From assembly GCA_039621445.1 (NCBI GenBank), contig CP154957.1, positions 38,410,654-38,474,653 of the forward strand: a stretch of 64,000 nucleotides of DNA. Direction: 5' to 3'. Source of the stretch: Euglena gracilis (taxonomy: Eukaryota; Euglenida; Euglenophyceae; Euglenales). The position numbers were made by a program, and so were the translations under genes. Positions 1 to 11,288 of the stretch are shown here, piece after piece. A model generated the notes under the pieces. The model had not been told where the DNA came from. It searched no databases and saw only the letters and a program-made list of their open reading frames with translations. The stretch's first letter is position 1, and each line of letters starts with the position of its first letter.

Positions 1-90
1 AAATTCTTTGGGCAATGGCCTTCGACGGCCCATTTGGGGGGGGGGGGCGCTGGGCTGGGTGGGTGGGTGGGGGTCCCCCCTCTTAGGCGG

Positions 91-2985
91 CCAAACTCGC
101 ACTTAAGGTTTTGAATTTTAGCTTGCGCTTAAGTGCAGATTTCCAATCTCTTTGAAACCCAGCGGTGAAACTCACCCTTTTGACCCTCTGGTTCTGCGGA
201 GACCCTCCACGGTGGCGTCTGCATCATTTGCCGATGTTGGGACCCAGGGAACAGGCCCAATTTTGGTGTTTTTCAGCCTGTGCACCATTTTGAAAAGGTT
301 CAAAACCCTGGTTTTGAACTCCGGGACACGTGAATTTTCCCAAAAAATTCCCAAAACCCCCGTCCGTTGTGAGTCCCTCGTTTTGAAGCCTTGACTGTGT
401 TCCCCAGATGGTGCTCCACAGGCTGGGTGTAATTTGGCCCTTTTTGTTGCTTTTTTACGCTCTGCGATATGTGTCTGAAGAGTTGCCTGCTGAGGCCTCT
501 AGAGGGTGGACTCTACATATGTGTTGTGAAAAAGTTGGAAAAAGCGGCATGTCACAGAGTTGTGATCCCTGGGTGCTTGAACTGCAAGGAGCGGTACAGC
601 AGGAACCACCCAGGTGGGGGGGGTTGGGGGCTATTTAGGGCAAGCCCAGGGACCTATCCGAACGTCTGGTGAACAACGCCAGGCCCCACACTGCCGGGAA
701 CAGAAGTCAACATTTATGGACATTGCGCGAATGCGCAACAGTTTTACATTGCGCTTGAGTGCAATCTATAACAGAAGCTCCTGAGCTTATGGGAGTCCCC
801 TGATGTGTTACAGTGTGTCCGGGGCCCCTCTCTGAACGGACAGAGTGCGGATTTGGTGAGGAAATGCATTGCGCCGAAGCTTCTGTTATACATTGCGCTT
901 AAGCACAATGTATTTACATTGCGCTTAAGCGCAAGGTAAAACTGTTGTGCTTAAGCGCAATGTCCTTTCAAAAAGCAGATGTATTTGAATATGTTTATGC
1001 CGTGTGAGAAGGTGGGGGATAGAGGAGAATGGTGACGGGGGTTTGAGCGCTGCTGTGCCAGAAGCTCGGTTGGTGCTTTTGAACTTCTCAGGCACTGGGG
1101 AGGGAGTGGCTGTTCCAATGAGACGAATCACGGGCGGTAGGCTGTGATCTAGGCTAGACCTTGCACTCAGTGCACAAGGTGGGTTTTTTGGGATGTTGAC
1201 AGACAGACCTGTTTCGGCTGAACAATGCCCTCCATTTGCCCGTTGTGATGTGGCTGTCTGGTGGGTTGCAAATTACCGTAAAGAGGTGTGTCAGCATGTC
1301 CCTTCTCTGCTCTTATAGATGGACCATTTCGATTTCTCAATTCCATTCGCTCATCCCCAAAGTTGTGTGCTTCAAATCCTGGGTGAGGAAAGGGAGTTGA
1401 CGAGCTTTTTTAAAACACCTTTTCGACGCCCAAAACTGTTTCCTCGGCTGTGATTCCCAGGGTTTATCTGGTATTGTTCTTTTCCAAACAGAAATTTTCG
1501 ACTTTCAAAACTTGCCCAAAAAGAAGGGCCCCTCAGGCATGCTTAACTGCGAAGCAAGTGGGAGGAAGGCAGTTATGCTCTCAACGCCCAGGACAAGAGA
1601 CGTTGGTGGTTGCATTCACACACCAGGAGGTTGGTTTCCTGTCCCAGGCAAGCCTTGGCCCTGCCTTGGCCCTGTCCGCTCTGGTAATGAGATGCTTCCA
1701 GGACTGCTCTCTCCACCCACAGTGATAAAAATGAGAAATTGAAAATTGGTGCCCATTGTGCCAAACAATGGGCAGGCTTATGTAGAATGAAAGTTCGAGA
1801 GTTGCATTGCGCCAAAGCGCAATAGAAATACAATTTTAAATTGTAAAAGTAGGGTAGGGTGGGTGTTGCGCCGAAGCGCAATGTTGACCAATTCTACCGC
1901 AACCTGACCGACAGTAGGCTTCCGTCCCCCTGTCATTTTTGTGCGTTATCCCTCTGGTGTTCATACTCTACCAAGGCTGTTCTCTCCCTCCATTGTGAGA
2001 TAAACCCCCCCCAAAATAAGACCCCCCCAAAAATAAGACCCCCCCCCCAAAATAAGACCCCCCCTGGGCCGATCGAGCAAAAATCCCAAAATAAGACCCC
2101 CCCATAAATAAGACCCCCCCTGACGGCGCGAAGCGCCGGGGACGGTGAAAATTTTCCCTGAGAATTTGCCAAAACCCAAATTTCACACACAAAAATGATG
2201 AAATTTCAAAAAATTCAGATTCTTGAAGTGCAAATAAAACATGCTAAATGTCAAGTTACACAAATTACACATGGCGCGAAGCGCCGAAGGAAAATTTTTA
2301 GTGTTTTTGGGAACCTGAAAAATAATGTTTTTTTTTCGGGCCCGGGTCGGTCAAGAAAAAATCCAAAAATAAGACCCCCCCCAAAATAAGACCCCCCCTG
2401 GAGGTTTCCAGCAACGGACCCAAAAATAAGACCCGGGTCTTATTTTGGGGGGGGGGTTTAAGTTTCAAGCAGTTATATTGCGCTTCGGCACAACACCCAC
2501 GCCAAAATAAAATTATAAAAAATTGTATTTACATTGCGCTTTGGCGCAAGGTACCTCTTAAATTTCCATTCTTCATAAGCCTGCCCATTGCGCTTTCGCG
2601 CAATGGAAACTCATGTTGACACATATACGTTGTTATTATTGTGCAAGTACGGCAATGGTCACCCACATGTTGAATTGCAAAAAAGTAAAAAAAATTGCGC
2701 CAAAGCGCAAAGCGTTTTATTTTTTGTGATGAAAAAAATTGTTGCGCCAAAGCGCAACTGCGCAGTGGAGTCCCTCGTTTCATCACACAGCGCTTTGGTT
2801 TCATGCACACTGGGCCCCAGGAGCCCTGTGCCCGTAGATTGTGGAGTCCCCAGTCGTTGGCTTCGCCTGGGGGTGCAGGGAGACACTAATTCGGACTGGT
2901 CGAGTCTCAGGCCTCGGTGTTCAAAAACAGATTTTTTTTTGGATTTGCGCTTTGGTCACTTTCAAAGATAAGTGCGAGTTAAGCC
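91..2985. repeat. Long interspersed repeat with TTGCGC/GCGCAA palindromes, copy 1
   Basis: Blocks of this stretch match 14,985-16,435 in the same order and orientation: roughly 175-700 with 15,020-15,480, 1,580-2,002 with 15,535-15,934, and 2,459-2,985 with 15,933-16,435. It is studded with short palindromes of the form TTGCGC-NNNN-GCGCAA (for example near 716, 917, 1,807, 1,866, 2,533, 2,587, 2,694 and 2,740). The sequence near 91-110 and the sequence near 2,966-2,985 are inverted relatives (AACTCGCACTTA core), so these may be the element ends. I see no credible coding region in it. About 850 bp (720-1,570) have no counterpart in copy 2. Confidence 0.7.
2003..2458. mobile_element. Poly-C-ended inverted-repeat element (MITE-like), AAAATAAGACCC type
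   Basis: The left end reads AACCCCCCCCAAAATAAGA and the right end is its reverse complement (TCTTATTTTGGGG...GGTT). The word AAAATAAGACCCCCC is repeated about eight times inside, and the right end contains the palindrome ATAAGACCCGGGTCTTAT. The related repeat copy at 15,937 lacks it and shows the empty site (GGGATAAGTTTC at 15,929-15,940). With the ends set at AACC...GGTT, the insertion is flanked by a TA duplication (2,001-2,002 and 2,459-2,460). An equally good reading is AAACC...GGTTT with no duplication. It has no coding capacity. Two GCGAAGC hairpins lie inside (near 2,124 and 2,273). Confidence 0.75.
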
Positions 2986-4872
2986 GATTAACCCCCTCCT
3001 CCTCCCGGGAGAGTCTTAAAAATAGCCTGCGCCCCATCCAGGGGGGGGATGGGGGCTGTACGGGAATCCTGGCAGCCCTGTGGGTGGCAGGTGGGGGGGT
3101 TCTGACTGTCCCGTCCCACCAGTTCTTCCCATTCTTCCAGGGCTGCCAATTTTCCAGTCAGAATTTTCCTTCTGGTGCCAAAGGAGTTTTCCTTGCGCGA
3201 GTGCTGTGGTCGGTGGGGGGTCGACCCTCCCCCCACCTCCTGGGTGGTGCGGTTAACCCCCACACCATGCCTTCCTGTTCCAACCCTGGGGGGTCCAGCC
3301 AGCCAGCAGCTTTTTTCCAGCCCTGGACCCCCCTCCCCCCCCATCGACAAGATTTATTTATGCACCACTTTTTTTTGTTTCCCCTGATTCCTTCTTCCCC
3401 TGCTTTGGTTTTTTGTTTTTTTTTTCATGTTTCATCGCCCTTTTGCATGACTTTACCCACCTGTGATCGTTGAATTTTGTGCCCCTGGTGTTTCCCGACT
3501 TTTGGTTTTTTGTTGCCATGCAGCTATCTGTGTTGGCGTGGAGGTTCTCCCACCGCCCACACCCACCTTTTTGTGCTTTCTTTGGTGCCGACGTGGACCG
3601 GTCCCCCGACGTGCCCTCGGTCGAACAGCTGCCTACTCGGGAGGGTGGGGCCGACTTGATACAATGATTGGCGACGTTGTCCTCAAGCGTTCTTGGGTCC
3701 ACATGGGGGGGGGGGGGCTTCTCTATTGCCCTCCCAGGCTGCTTCCCGTCCCACCATTCCCCGCCACTTTCCATCTGCCTTGTTGGGCCGGTGAGTCGCG
3801 CTAAGGGGGGTATGCTCACGCCCACATCCGTCGGTGGCCCCTAATGTATTTCCTGGTTACCACCCTGGTCGGGGTCCAGCTTTTTCCGGGGCCCGAGATC
3901 CACCCCCACCCGTTATTGTCGCACTTGAAGGCGTTGGACGAAGAATTTTAGAAAACTTTTAAGGCATTTTAGGATGTAAGGCATTTGGCCAAAATCCTTT
4001 TGAAATTTTTGGGAATTTTAAACTTTTTTTTAGGCTATTGAAGACGCCTTAAAAATTGGCCCTGGGACCCCATATCCCCCACACTCCCCCACATGCAGAC
4101 TCCACGTGACATCCCCCCCCCCCTCCGACAAATGACCCTGCCCCAACGCTAAGCTGATGGGCATCCGGACCTGGTTGTGTCTCACCAGCCTCGGCTTCCT
4201 CGCCTTGATCCCCGCCCGGGGGATTCCTTATACGGGAAAGGACCCCCCCACCGGGGTCTGCACCTTTTTTTTTCCCAAACTGATAGGCTGAGCCAAAAAT
4301 TTCGGTGGAAAGGTATGGAAAATATGGAAAAGGGCGTTCAACATGATAAAAATGGAGTTTTGGGTTTTTTTGGAGGATTGACCTCAAAAATTTGGCCAAA
4401 AAATCAGCCCAGCTGGATTTGGGCTTCTTTTGGCTTTGTCAAGCCCAGCTGTGTTGCCCCCCCTCCTCCCTTGAGACACACTTCCAAGGGTGCAGGGCAC
4501 CTTTCCCCATGGATTTGGGTCTTTGAGCAATCCCTTCACTCTGTTGTGTGCCGCATGGCGAAACGAAAGCCGCGCCGAACCGGGCGCAGTGAATGACGGG
4601 GCAGGGAGGTGTAAGGCGATGCGCAGGCAACCGGGCTTCTGGGACGGAGGCCCTGCCTACGAACCAACTCGCAGATGTGGCGGCCCTTCTTGTCTGACCC
4701 GTTCCCCCTTGTCCTCCCCTTCCGTGGATGATGTCCCAATGAGGAATGAGGAAACATGTTCCTTGGAGCTCAGGTTGCTTCGTGACGATGCTTTCACCCC
4801 CCCCCCCAAAAGTCTCAAAAGCTTCCTTCCCCGGCACTTTGCACTGGCAGACTTACGTTTTCTATACAAAAA
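2986..4872. other. Non-genic stretch, low-complexity C/G and T runs
   Basis: No open frame here looks like protein. A core related to the hAT-like element at 10.1 kb (words CCAGCCAGCCAGCAGC and CCAGCCCTGGACC) is visible near 3,290-3,340. A GC-richer patch at about 4,540-4,760 could hide a small exon on either strand, but I recognise nothing in it. Confidence 0.5.
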
Positions 4873-4972
4873 TAATCGACCGACACTAACAGATTCAGTA
4901 GGAGCGCCGGGCTGCTCCCTTCGCTCGCATGGCCCAGCGCCCCTGCTGAATCTGTGAGTGTTGGTCGATTTT
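4873..4972. repeat. Imperfect hairpin, about 26-bp arms
   Basis: AATCGACCGACACTAACAG at 4,876 pairs with CTGTGAGTGTTGGTCGATT at 4,950-4,970 with a few mismatches. The loop is GC-rich. It abuts the foldback element that begins at 4,975 and may be part of it. Confidence 0.6.
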
Positions 4973-4974
4973 AC

Positions 4975-5780
4975 TAAAACCTATTTTGTTTGGGCCCGCA
5001 TGCCTGTCTTGAATTTCATTCAACCGAACTGCCTGGACGGAATTATTGCCCCAAAAAGTGGTTTTCGGCCCAAAAACGGGATGTAAATTGACTGACCTAA
5101 ACGGGTGCCTGAATGTAAATTGACTGACCTAAACGCGCGCCTGAATGTAAATCGACTGACCTTAACAGGCGCATGAATGGAAATCGACTGACCTAAACAG
5201 ATTCCGATGTCTTGGAAATCGACCAACCTTTTTTGTTTCATTTTTTTTTCTGAATGATGTTTTGTCAGCCGTCTTGGAAATTAATCTACATAAACAATTT
5301 CGGCCTGAAATCCATCCGTTAAGGTCAGTAGAATTTCAAGACAGGTGTTGGGCCTAGAAAATAGATTTTAACAGTTGCCAAACCACCCCTCGATCGAAAG
5401 CTTCTCTTATCAGACGACCAGCGATAACAACTGAATCTGGCCAAATTGTACAGAATGCTTATTCTGAAGTTCCAGAAAATGAAACGGAACATTTTAAGTT
5501 CAGTCAGTTGTGATCATCTGACCGCAAAATTTTGCCTGGTCCAAAGCGCTTCCAGAACCCCGCACGACCAAAAATGTCGGAAAAAAGTGGAAATACAAAA
5601 TGCCCAAAATTTCACTAAACATTCCCAATCTGACAAGCAACAAATTTCAATTTCTTGGAAATCGACTGACCTAAACCGGCGCCCTCTTGGAAATTGATTG
5701 ACCTCAGCAATTTCAGCCTGAATTCATTTTTAAGTCAGTAGAATTTCAAGGCAGGCGTCCGGCCCAGAAAATAGGTTTTA
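4975..5780. mobile_element. Foldback/MITE-like element with about 40-bp inverted ends
   Basis: The left end (TAAAACCTATTTTG..., 4,975-5,015) and the right end (...AAAATAGGTTTTA, 5,740-5,780) are inverted copies of about 40 bp with roughly 85% identity. A second internal copy of the right end at 5,276-5,371 makes a direct repeat with 5,686-5,777. Between 5,080 and 5,200 a unit of about 36 bp carrying AAATCGACTGACCTAAAC is repeated four times. No coding frame is recognisable, so it is most likely non-autonomous. Confidence 0.65.
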
Positions 5781-8700
5781 TCATCTGTTTTTGTCAATTT
5801 GGAGAAAAAATCACCTCAAAATGCACTTTTGTGCATTTTTTGAAGCCCCTCAATTTTTTTTCCTGTGCTTCACACCGTTTTTCCCCCCCTTCACCTGGGG
5901 GGGGTCGACGCCCCCCCCCCTTCCCCTCCTCCCGGGGAGGGGGGGCGAAGGGTGGAATTTGGTGTCCTGTCATACACAGTGGATTTGGTGTTTCAGGAAA
6001 CTATTTTAGGCCACCCCTCGATGTGGCTCCCAGCAGTCTTTCGCGAGAGATGTTGCTTAATACAGCTAACTCCTAACCAAGACATTTTGTAAATAGATCA
6101 TTTGCAAAATGTCTTAATGCTGCGCAAAATGTTAGACCACCAGTATCTCGGCTCACAAAAAAATGATATTAATTAAAATATGTTCCACGAGTTCCACGAT
6201 GTTCGTTCATCAAAATTTCAGGAGAAAAACAGAAAAAACCTTTTCTGTTCTTTGGACAGCAGGAGGCGTCATTGGTTATGGAGTTCCAGAGAGTGGGATG
6301 GTGTACAATATGTCTTCGATAAAACTTTTTTCTTGACTATCACGTTCTACGTGTGTGATTTTGGTGTGGTTTTTTAGTTACCCTCAATGTGTTCATCATT
6401 TTTTCAATCCTCATTCGTTTTCTCCGCATTCAAAACATCTCCCCGCTTGGGCTTTGCCTTTTGCCGTCAATCGGTGCTCATGTTACCGTTGCCGAAGGGT
6501 CCGCCCCGCCTTACACTTCCTGCTGTATTTTCACTTTGCAGTCCCAAACCTTAGTTGCCATCTCTTTGGTTGCCTTTCCATCATCGTCCCATCTCTTTGG
6601 CAGACGTTCATACTCAAGCTGCCACAGGAAAAATGATCGAAAAATGTCGTTTTTGAGGGTTCTCTCAGACTTGCTCAAAATGTTTTGCTAAAAATGCCAA
6701 CCCAACTTTTTTTTAAAAAACCTTTGGCAACCTGCCAGGTCCAGCCCTGCTGCTGGCTGGACCCCCCCCCCTCGCTGGTGTCTTAGCCGCATTTTTTTTG
6801 TCCAGCATTTTTTTCCAGCCGACCAGCTGGACCAGGGTTTGACACAGCTGGGTGCCATGGCTTTGAGCTGGTGTAGTTAGGTGGGGGTGTCCCAGGGTTC
6901 GATATAAGGAAGGTGTGGGGTAGAGGAGGGGGGATGCTCCTCTCCCCTGGACTGGAGCCCCCCCTCTTGGCGCCCCCCCCCCCCTCTTGTCAGGCATCCC
7001 AACCCCGGGAGTGTCTGAGCCAAAGGGAAGAAAATACAGCCGGCATACAGTGCGTATCCTGGCGCATCCTGGGGTGTTTTAGGTCGCCTTAAACTCCTTT
7101 GATTCCCGATCTCACAGCATTTTGGGTAAACCAAAAATGGCCGGAAAATGGCAGATTTGGAAGCCTGCACTGTCAGGGACTTAAATTGGCCACATCTTGG
7201 GCCAGGTGGGAAGTTGAGGAATGGAAATATCTTTTTGTGAGGGCGTTTTAAGGGCTGCAATTGGGGAATCAGAGGAAATGTCTGGCGACCTAAAATGCAG
7301 CCCTAGGAACACCCCATGTGCCCGCAAATTGATTTTCCCATAACTCTCCAACTGGCCCAAGATATGGCCATTTTTCGACCAAACTTGGGCCTTTTTCTTG
7401 GGGGCCTCGAAAACCACAAAATGCCAAGTATCTCCAAAATAAAATGGAGTGTGGAGTGTGGGGGTCCGAACCCCCCCACCCCCCACCGGGTCCGGACCGA
7501 CCTCAGCGACCCGAGACCCCCCAAAAATGGTCAATTTTTTCCTTCTGGCTCTTTGTGCCGATTTTTTTTTGCATTTTTGACAATTTTTTTGCCCAAAATC
7601 TGCCCAAAATGGCATTTTTCGTTTTGTTTGGGGGGGGGGGTCACAGTTTTTCGGTCACCCAGACGGTGCCAACTGTTTTGGTGCGGGGTGTCCCCCCCAC
7701 CCCCCTCCTGCTAGAGTCAGGGAGAATCAAAAAAACACGGTCCTTCATTTGATGTTCTAAGCATTTGATTCTGGTTCATTTTTCGATCTTTTGAAAACGT
7801 GCATTTCGACCCATTTTCTCCAGTGATTTGAATGACCTTTCGTCGCCACAAAATCCCCCTTCAAAGCTAAGATCCCCTGTCTCAGCTCAAAGGGGACTGG
7901 ATTTTGCCAGAAAATGCTATCAGATGTTGTCGAGTTCAACGCGCTATCTAAGGTACCTGATTTTCCCGCGGCTAGCCAAAACTACGCCCAATAGTCTGCA
8001 GCACCATTCTTTAACCCGTTGTTTGTCCATCGTTGACCTTTTTTTTTTGGGAAGGCCGAAAATCGAACTTCGAGCAGGTTCGACAAATGAAACCCGAAGG
8101 AGTCCACCAGAGGGGGACTTTACGCCGAAGAGGGGTCTATTGACTACGATTTACTGAGCCATCCTGGGGGGGTCCTGGTCTCCCCAACCAGAAAAATGAT
8201 TTCCAATGCTTCGTGCTGACATGATGAGGTTTTTTATATCCTTTTTTTGCTATTTTTTTTCCTTCTCCAAAAGAACCCCAAAATGGGCATTTTGGCAGGC
8301 TTGGGGGGTCCAAATTTTTTTGGAGCATGGCAACAGTCACCATTAAAAAATTCCATTGTCTGGGACTTCTGGAAGACCCCTCCTTGGGAGTCCACTGGAA
8401 ATTCCAATGGTCAACTTAAGAATGCTTTGGAATCCCCTTCCTCTGGGTTTGCAATCATAATCATTATGTTTTCCTTTACAGCGCATGCTTTTTCTTTTCT
8501 TTCATTGATGTTTGTATGCCCCTGCCCACAATGGCGAAACCGAGAGTGCCGGGGGTGAAGAACCGCCACGACACTGCCCCGAAGCGGCCTTCCTCGGGCC
8601 GTCTTCCACAAGCAGAGCACGTCCCTGCTGTGGTGAGCATCTGGCACACATGCACGCTGGGCATCAACGGGAAGCAGACCAGAATTGGGTCACAAACCAT

Positions 8701-8979
8701 TCTTGGTTTGAACAAATGGGTGTCCCCAAGGGGGACCGAGTCCTTTGATCTTCTTTTCTCCTCTTTGATCTTTTCGCCTTGGCTTCCTCTTCCTTTCGGA
8801 CTTTCGGAGGAGCAAAATGTGCAGGGCCGTGCTTTAAACCGATCAACTCGAAGTCCACTGGTGGTGGCCGTCGCCTCTGCTCTATTTCTGAAGTCCCCCA
8901 ATGGCTTCGTTTCTTTTGGGGTGCTATGGATTTCCCCCAGAGTTGTGGTCACCGTGTGCATATGCCCCCAAAACCTGAA
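5781..8979. other. Non-genic stretch
   Basis: Mixed A/T-rich and C/G-run sequence. Open frames on either strand (for example around 8,500-9,170) are short, repetitive in composition and match no family I know. An element-X-like core (CTGCTGGCTGGACC) occurs near 6,740-6,840. The word CCCAGGGTTCGATATAAGG near 6,890 is shared with the inverted-repeat element at 59,019. Confidence 0.45.
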
Positions 8980-9430
8980 CAGTGAGGTGGAGATGTTCCA
9001 GAAAAAACTGGAATAGGAAAACCAGAATGGGTCAAATCGTTCCAGAATAAACGGAATAGAAGTTTCAGCCAAACCCTCATAAATTCTCAAACGGCGAAGC
9101 AAGGCGGAATCGCAGCTTTTATGGACCGTTGGGACCTTTTTCACCTTTTTTCCCCCAGTCAAGCCCATGTCGGGTGGGGATGTCGATCAAGAGGATGGTT
9201 CACCCATGAAGAGGATTATGTGTTCTGAAAGACTTGAACAAGGAGACTCTGGGGGGGGGGGGTCCTGGGAAATCGAGGAATGCATTTGCATTCCTGAATC
9301 TCTTATCCAAATGGACTTCAAAGAATTTGAAGTCCATTCCAGCAAAAAGTCACCGGAACAAGCAGAACAAAGCAACTGGAAGAACCGAATAAACTCCGGA
9401 ATATTTCTGGAATAAACCGGAAAGGGACTG
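8980..9430 (+). mobile_element. hAT-like non-autonomous element, short copy of the 60.2-kb element
   Basis: The left end CAGTGAGGTGGAGATGTTCCAG-like sequence resembles the CAGGGGCAGGGAGATATTCC end of the element at 60,231. The right end ...CCGGAAAGGGACTG has the inverted CAG terminus. Blocks at 9,150-9,230 and 9,270-9,330 match 60,405-60,480 and 61,765-61,830 (shared words GGAATGCAT and TTCCTGAA, and a GTGGATCA/GATGGTTCA region). TTCCGG/CCGGAATA subterminal repeats occur near both ends. I could not find a clean target-site duplication. It is an internally deleted relative without a transposase frame. Confidence 0.55.
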
Positions 9431-10108
9431 AAATTATGAATGTAATTTTTTTGGGTAAATGGTGTGGCCTCAGCAGGACGGTCCATAACAGACAGAACGT
9501 TTTTTTCCCCCATAAGGAACGCCCTTAAGGACCTTGGGCCAAAGGGACAGCCAAGGGTCGAACTCGAACTGGGGGTTGAACGGGTCAAATAAATAAATAA
9601 AAAGTGAAAAAACCACATTTTTTTTGACGTTTTGGGTGGATGGGCGATGGTCCAAGGATGCCAGAAGTCACTTTTTCACCCGAAGTCGACCTCTTCTTGT
9701 CAAAATATGGTCCTTTTTTCAGCTATTTTCCCTGTTGATTTTTCATTGAATGTGCTGGGACGCGAATTTTTTTGGTTGAGGACCCCCCTGGGCCTCAGCA
9801 ACATGTCGTTAACACAAACATTGGCCGGAGAAACACAAATGCGGCACCCAGGGCATTAAATGGGGGGAGTGTCGGCGCCCCTCCTCTGCTGTACAAAGCT
9901 CCTTCTATACAAAAAACAGACACAAATTTTCAAAAACTTTTTGAGGTTCAAGAAACCCCAAAATCACATTTTCGGACTCTGCTTTGCGCCAATTTTTGAC
10001 CCCAAAATCAAACCCCCAAAAGTGGTCCCCCCGAGGCAGACAGCCTGGCCCAAACACCCAATGTATTTTGGGGCTTTCTTTCCCTCAATTCCAATCCGGA
10101 CCATACAA
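9431..10108. other. Non-genic stretch
   Basis: No gene, RNA or clear repeat boundary seen. It ends at the target-site duplication of the next element. Confidence 0.4.
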
Positions 10109-10619
10109 CAGGGAATTTCTTAAGCCGGAGGGTACCCTACCCCCTGGGGGGGGGGGTCCAGCCAGCCAGCAGCTCAAATCCAGCCAGCAGCCCAAATTCG
10201 GGCTGGGAGCCCCCCCCCCCCCCGGGGGGTCGACTGAAATAAAGTCGGGTCCAGCCTGGCCGGAGGCCGGGCCAGCCGGCCGAAGGCCGGGCCAGCCCGG
10301 AGGCCGGGTTAGCCTATTGGGCTGCCCAGCTCACCTACCCCTGCATTTTTTTCCCCTCACCACAGTTTCCTCCATCACAGCCCCCAGCCTTGATCTAGCT
10401 CCATCCACCAAAATGTCGAAAATGGAAAAAATGTGTTAGAAAATTTTGTTTTTCACCGACCCAGCCCAGCCCAGCCCCCTCCAGCCCCGGACCCCCCCCC
10501 CCTCCCCCCCCCACCCCTCGGGGGGGGGGGTCCAGCCAGCAGCTCAAATCCAGCCAGCAGCCTTTTTGCCAGCCGGAGGCTGGACCCCCCCCCCCCGGGG
10601 GTCCTTAAGAAATTCCCTG
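10109..10619 (+). mobile_element. hAT-type MITE, element X copy 1, perfect ends and 8-bp target duplication
   Basis: The termini CAGGGAATTTCTTAAG and CTTAAGAAATTCCCTG are 16-bp perfect inverted repeats. The element is flanked by the 8-bp direct repeat CCATACAA (10,101-10,108 and 10,620-10,627). CAGGG termini plus 8-bp duplications are the signature of hAT-superfamily transposition. The interior is made of CCAGCCAGCAG words, G/C runs and a non-repetitive middle (10,330-10,450) shared with the copies at 52,480 and 59.4 kb. There is no coding capacity. Confidence 0.9.
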
Positions 10620-10639
10620 CCATACAATTATTTAGTCAT

Positions 10640-10790
10640 TGGCCGACCCCTGCCGAGGGAGTGACTGAGTGTTTTTTTTCAGAGTGATTGACTGGGTTTT
10701 GGCCCTTTCCCAGTGGAGGGGAGGGGTCGGCAGAAGCAACAAATTGATGCGGCGCCAAGGTGCCAGAATAAAAATTTAGGATATTTTTAT
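10640..10790 (+). repeat. Dispersed repeat module (GTGACTGACTGG ... GGCGCC hairpin)
   Basis: The stretch with GAGTGATTGACTGG, a GGTCGGCA word and GGCGCCAAGGTGCC matches 59,190-59,290, where it lies upstream instead of downstream of an element X copy. It looks like an independent short repeat that tends to sit near element X. The boundaries are not clear. Confidence 0.45.
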
Positions 10791-11157
10791 CATCTTTTCC
10801 TTGGATCTCAATTTGGCCCCTCCCCCCTCCCCCCTGGTGGGCTTTCACAATTACTGATGTCAAACAAGAAATCATCTAAAACTTGTAAACTTGCCAACTT
10901 AATTTATGTTTTTTATTTGCTTCTGTGCTTTTTTTTAAAAAAAAACAATCACAGGTGTTTCTCTCCTCTGTACAATCAGTGAAGTTTTTTTTTAATATTT
11001 TGGTTCATTGTTCACAGACAGCTTTAGAAATCCGCGCATGGCACCCTGATTGCAACCCATACATCTTGGGGGGCCAGGCCCTGATCTAACGTGAACTGCC
11101 TTCCCCACCGCATTCCCCCTGTGTACATGTGGCTCTTTGGATCAGTGCCTGCGGCAG

Positions 11158-11288
11158 GCTACCGGCCGCCCCTGTCGGTTTGGCAGGGCACCTTATCGCT
11201 GTTCCAATTGCACAATGAGTCGGGGAATGTCTGGAGCCACCTGCTCCCAGGGCTGCTGTTCACGTTCCTGGCTGTGCACCATTGCCGC
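11158..11288 (+). CDS. PAQR/hemolysin-III family membrane protein, N-terminal exon (TM1)
   Basis: The translation contains GYRPPLSVWQGTLSLFQLHN followed by ESGNVWSHLLPG and a hydrophobic segment. This is the signature start of the progestin/adipoQ receptor (PAQR) and hemolysin-III family (Y-R-P, S-L-F-x-x-H-N-E-x-x-N-x-W-x-H-L). These are seven-helix membrane proteins of the CREST putative metal-hydrolase superfamily. The exon is bounded by a possible AG acceptor at 11,156 and a GT donor at 11,289 (CCGC|GTGGGG) and ends in phase 0, matching the next exon. An in-frame ATG lies at 11,091, so translation could also start there without an upstream exon. Substrate or ligand cannot be told. The gene continues at 11,864 and 17,311. 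Confidence 0.8.

Noticed and set aside
4439-4957. GC-richer patch with open frames on both strands
   Set aside because: No splice-phase support and no recognisable protein. It remains a possible exon but is not annotated.
8476-9168. 230-codon minus frame and 166-codon plus frame
   Set aside because: They overlap each other and partly a hAT-like element, with no family resemblance.
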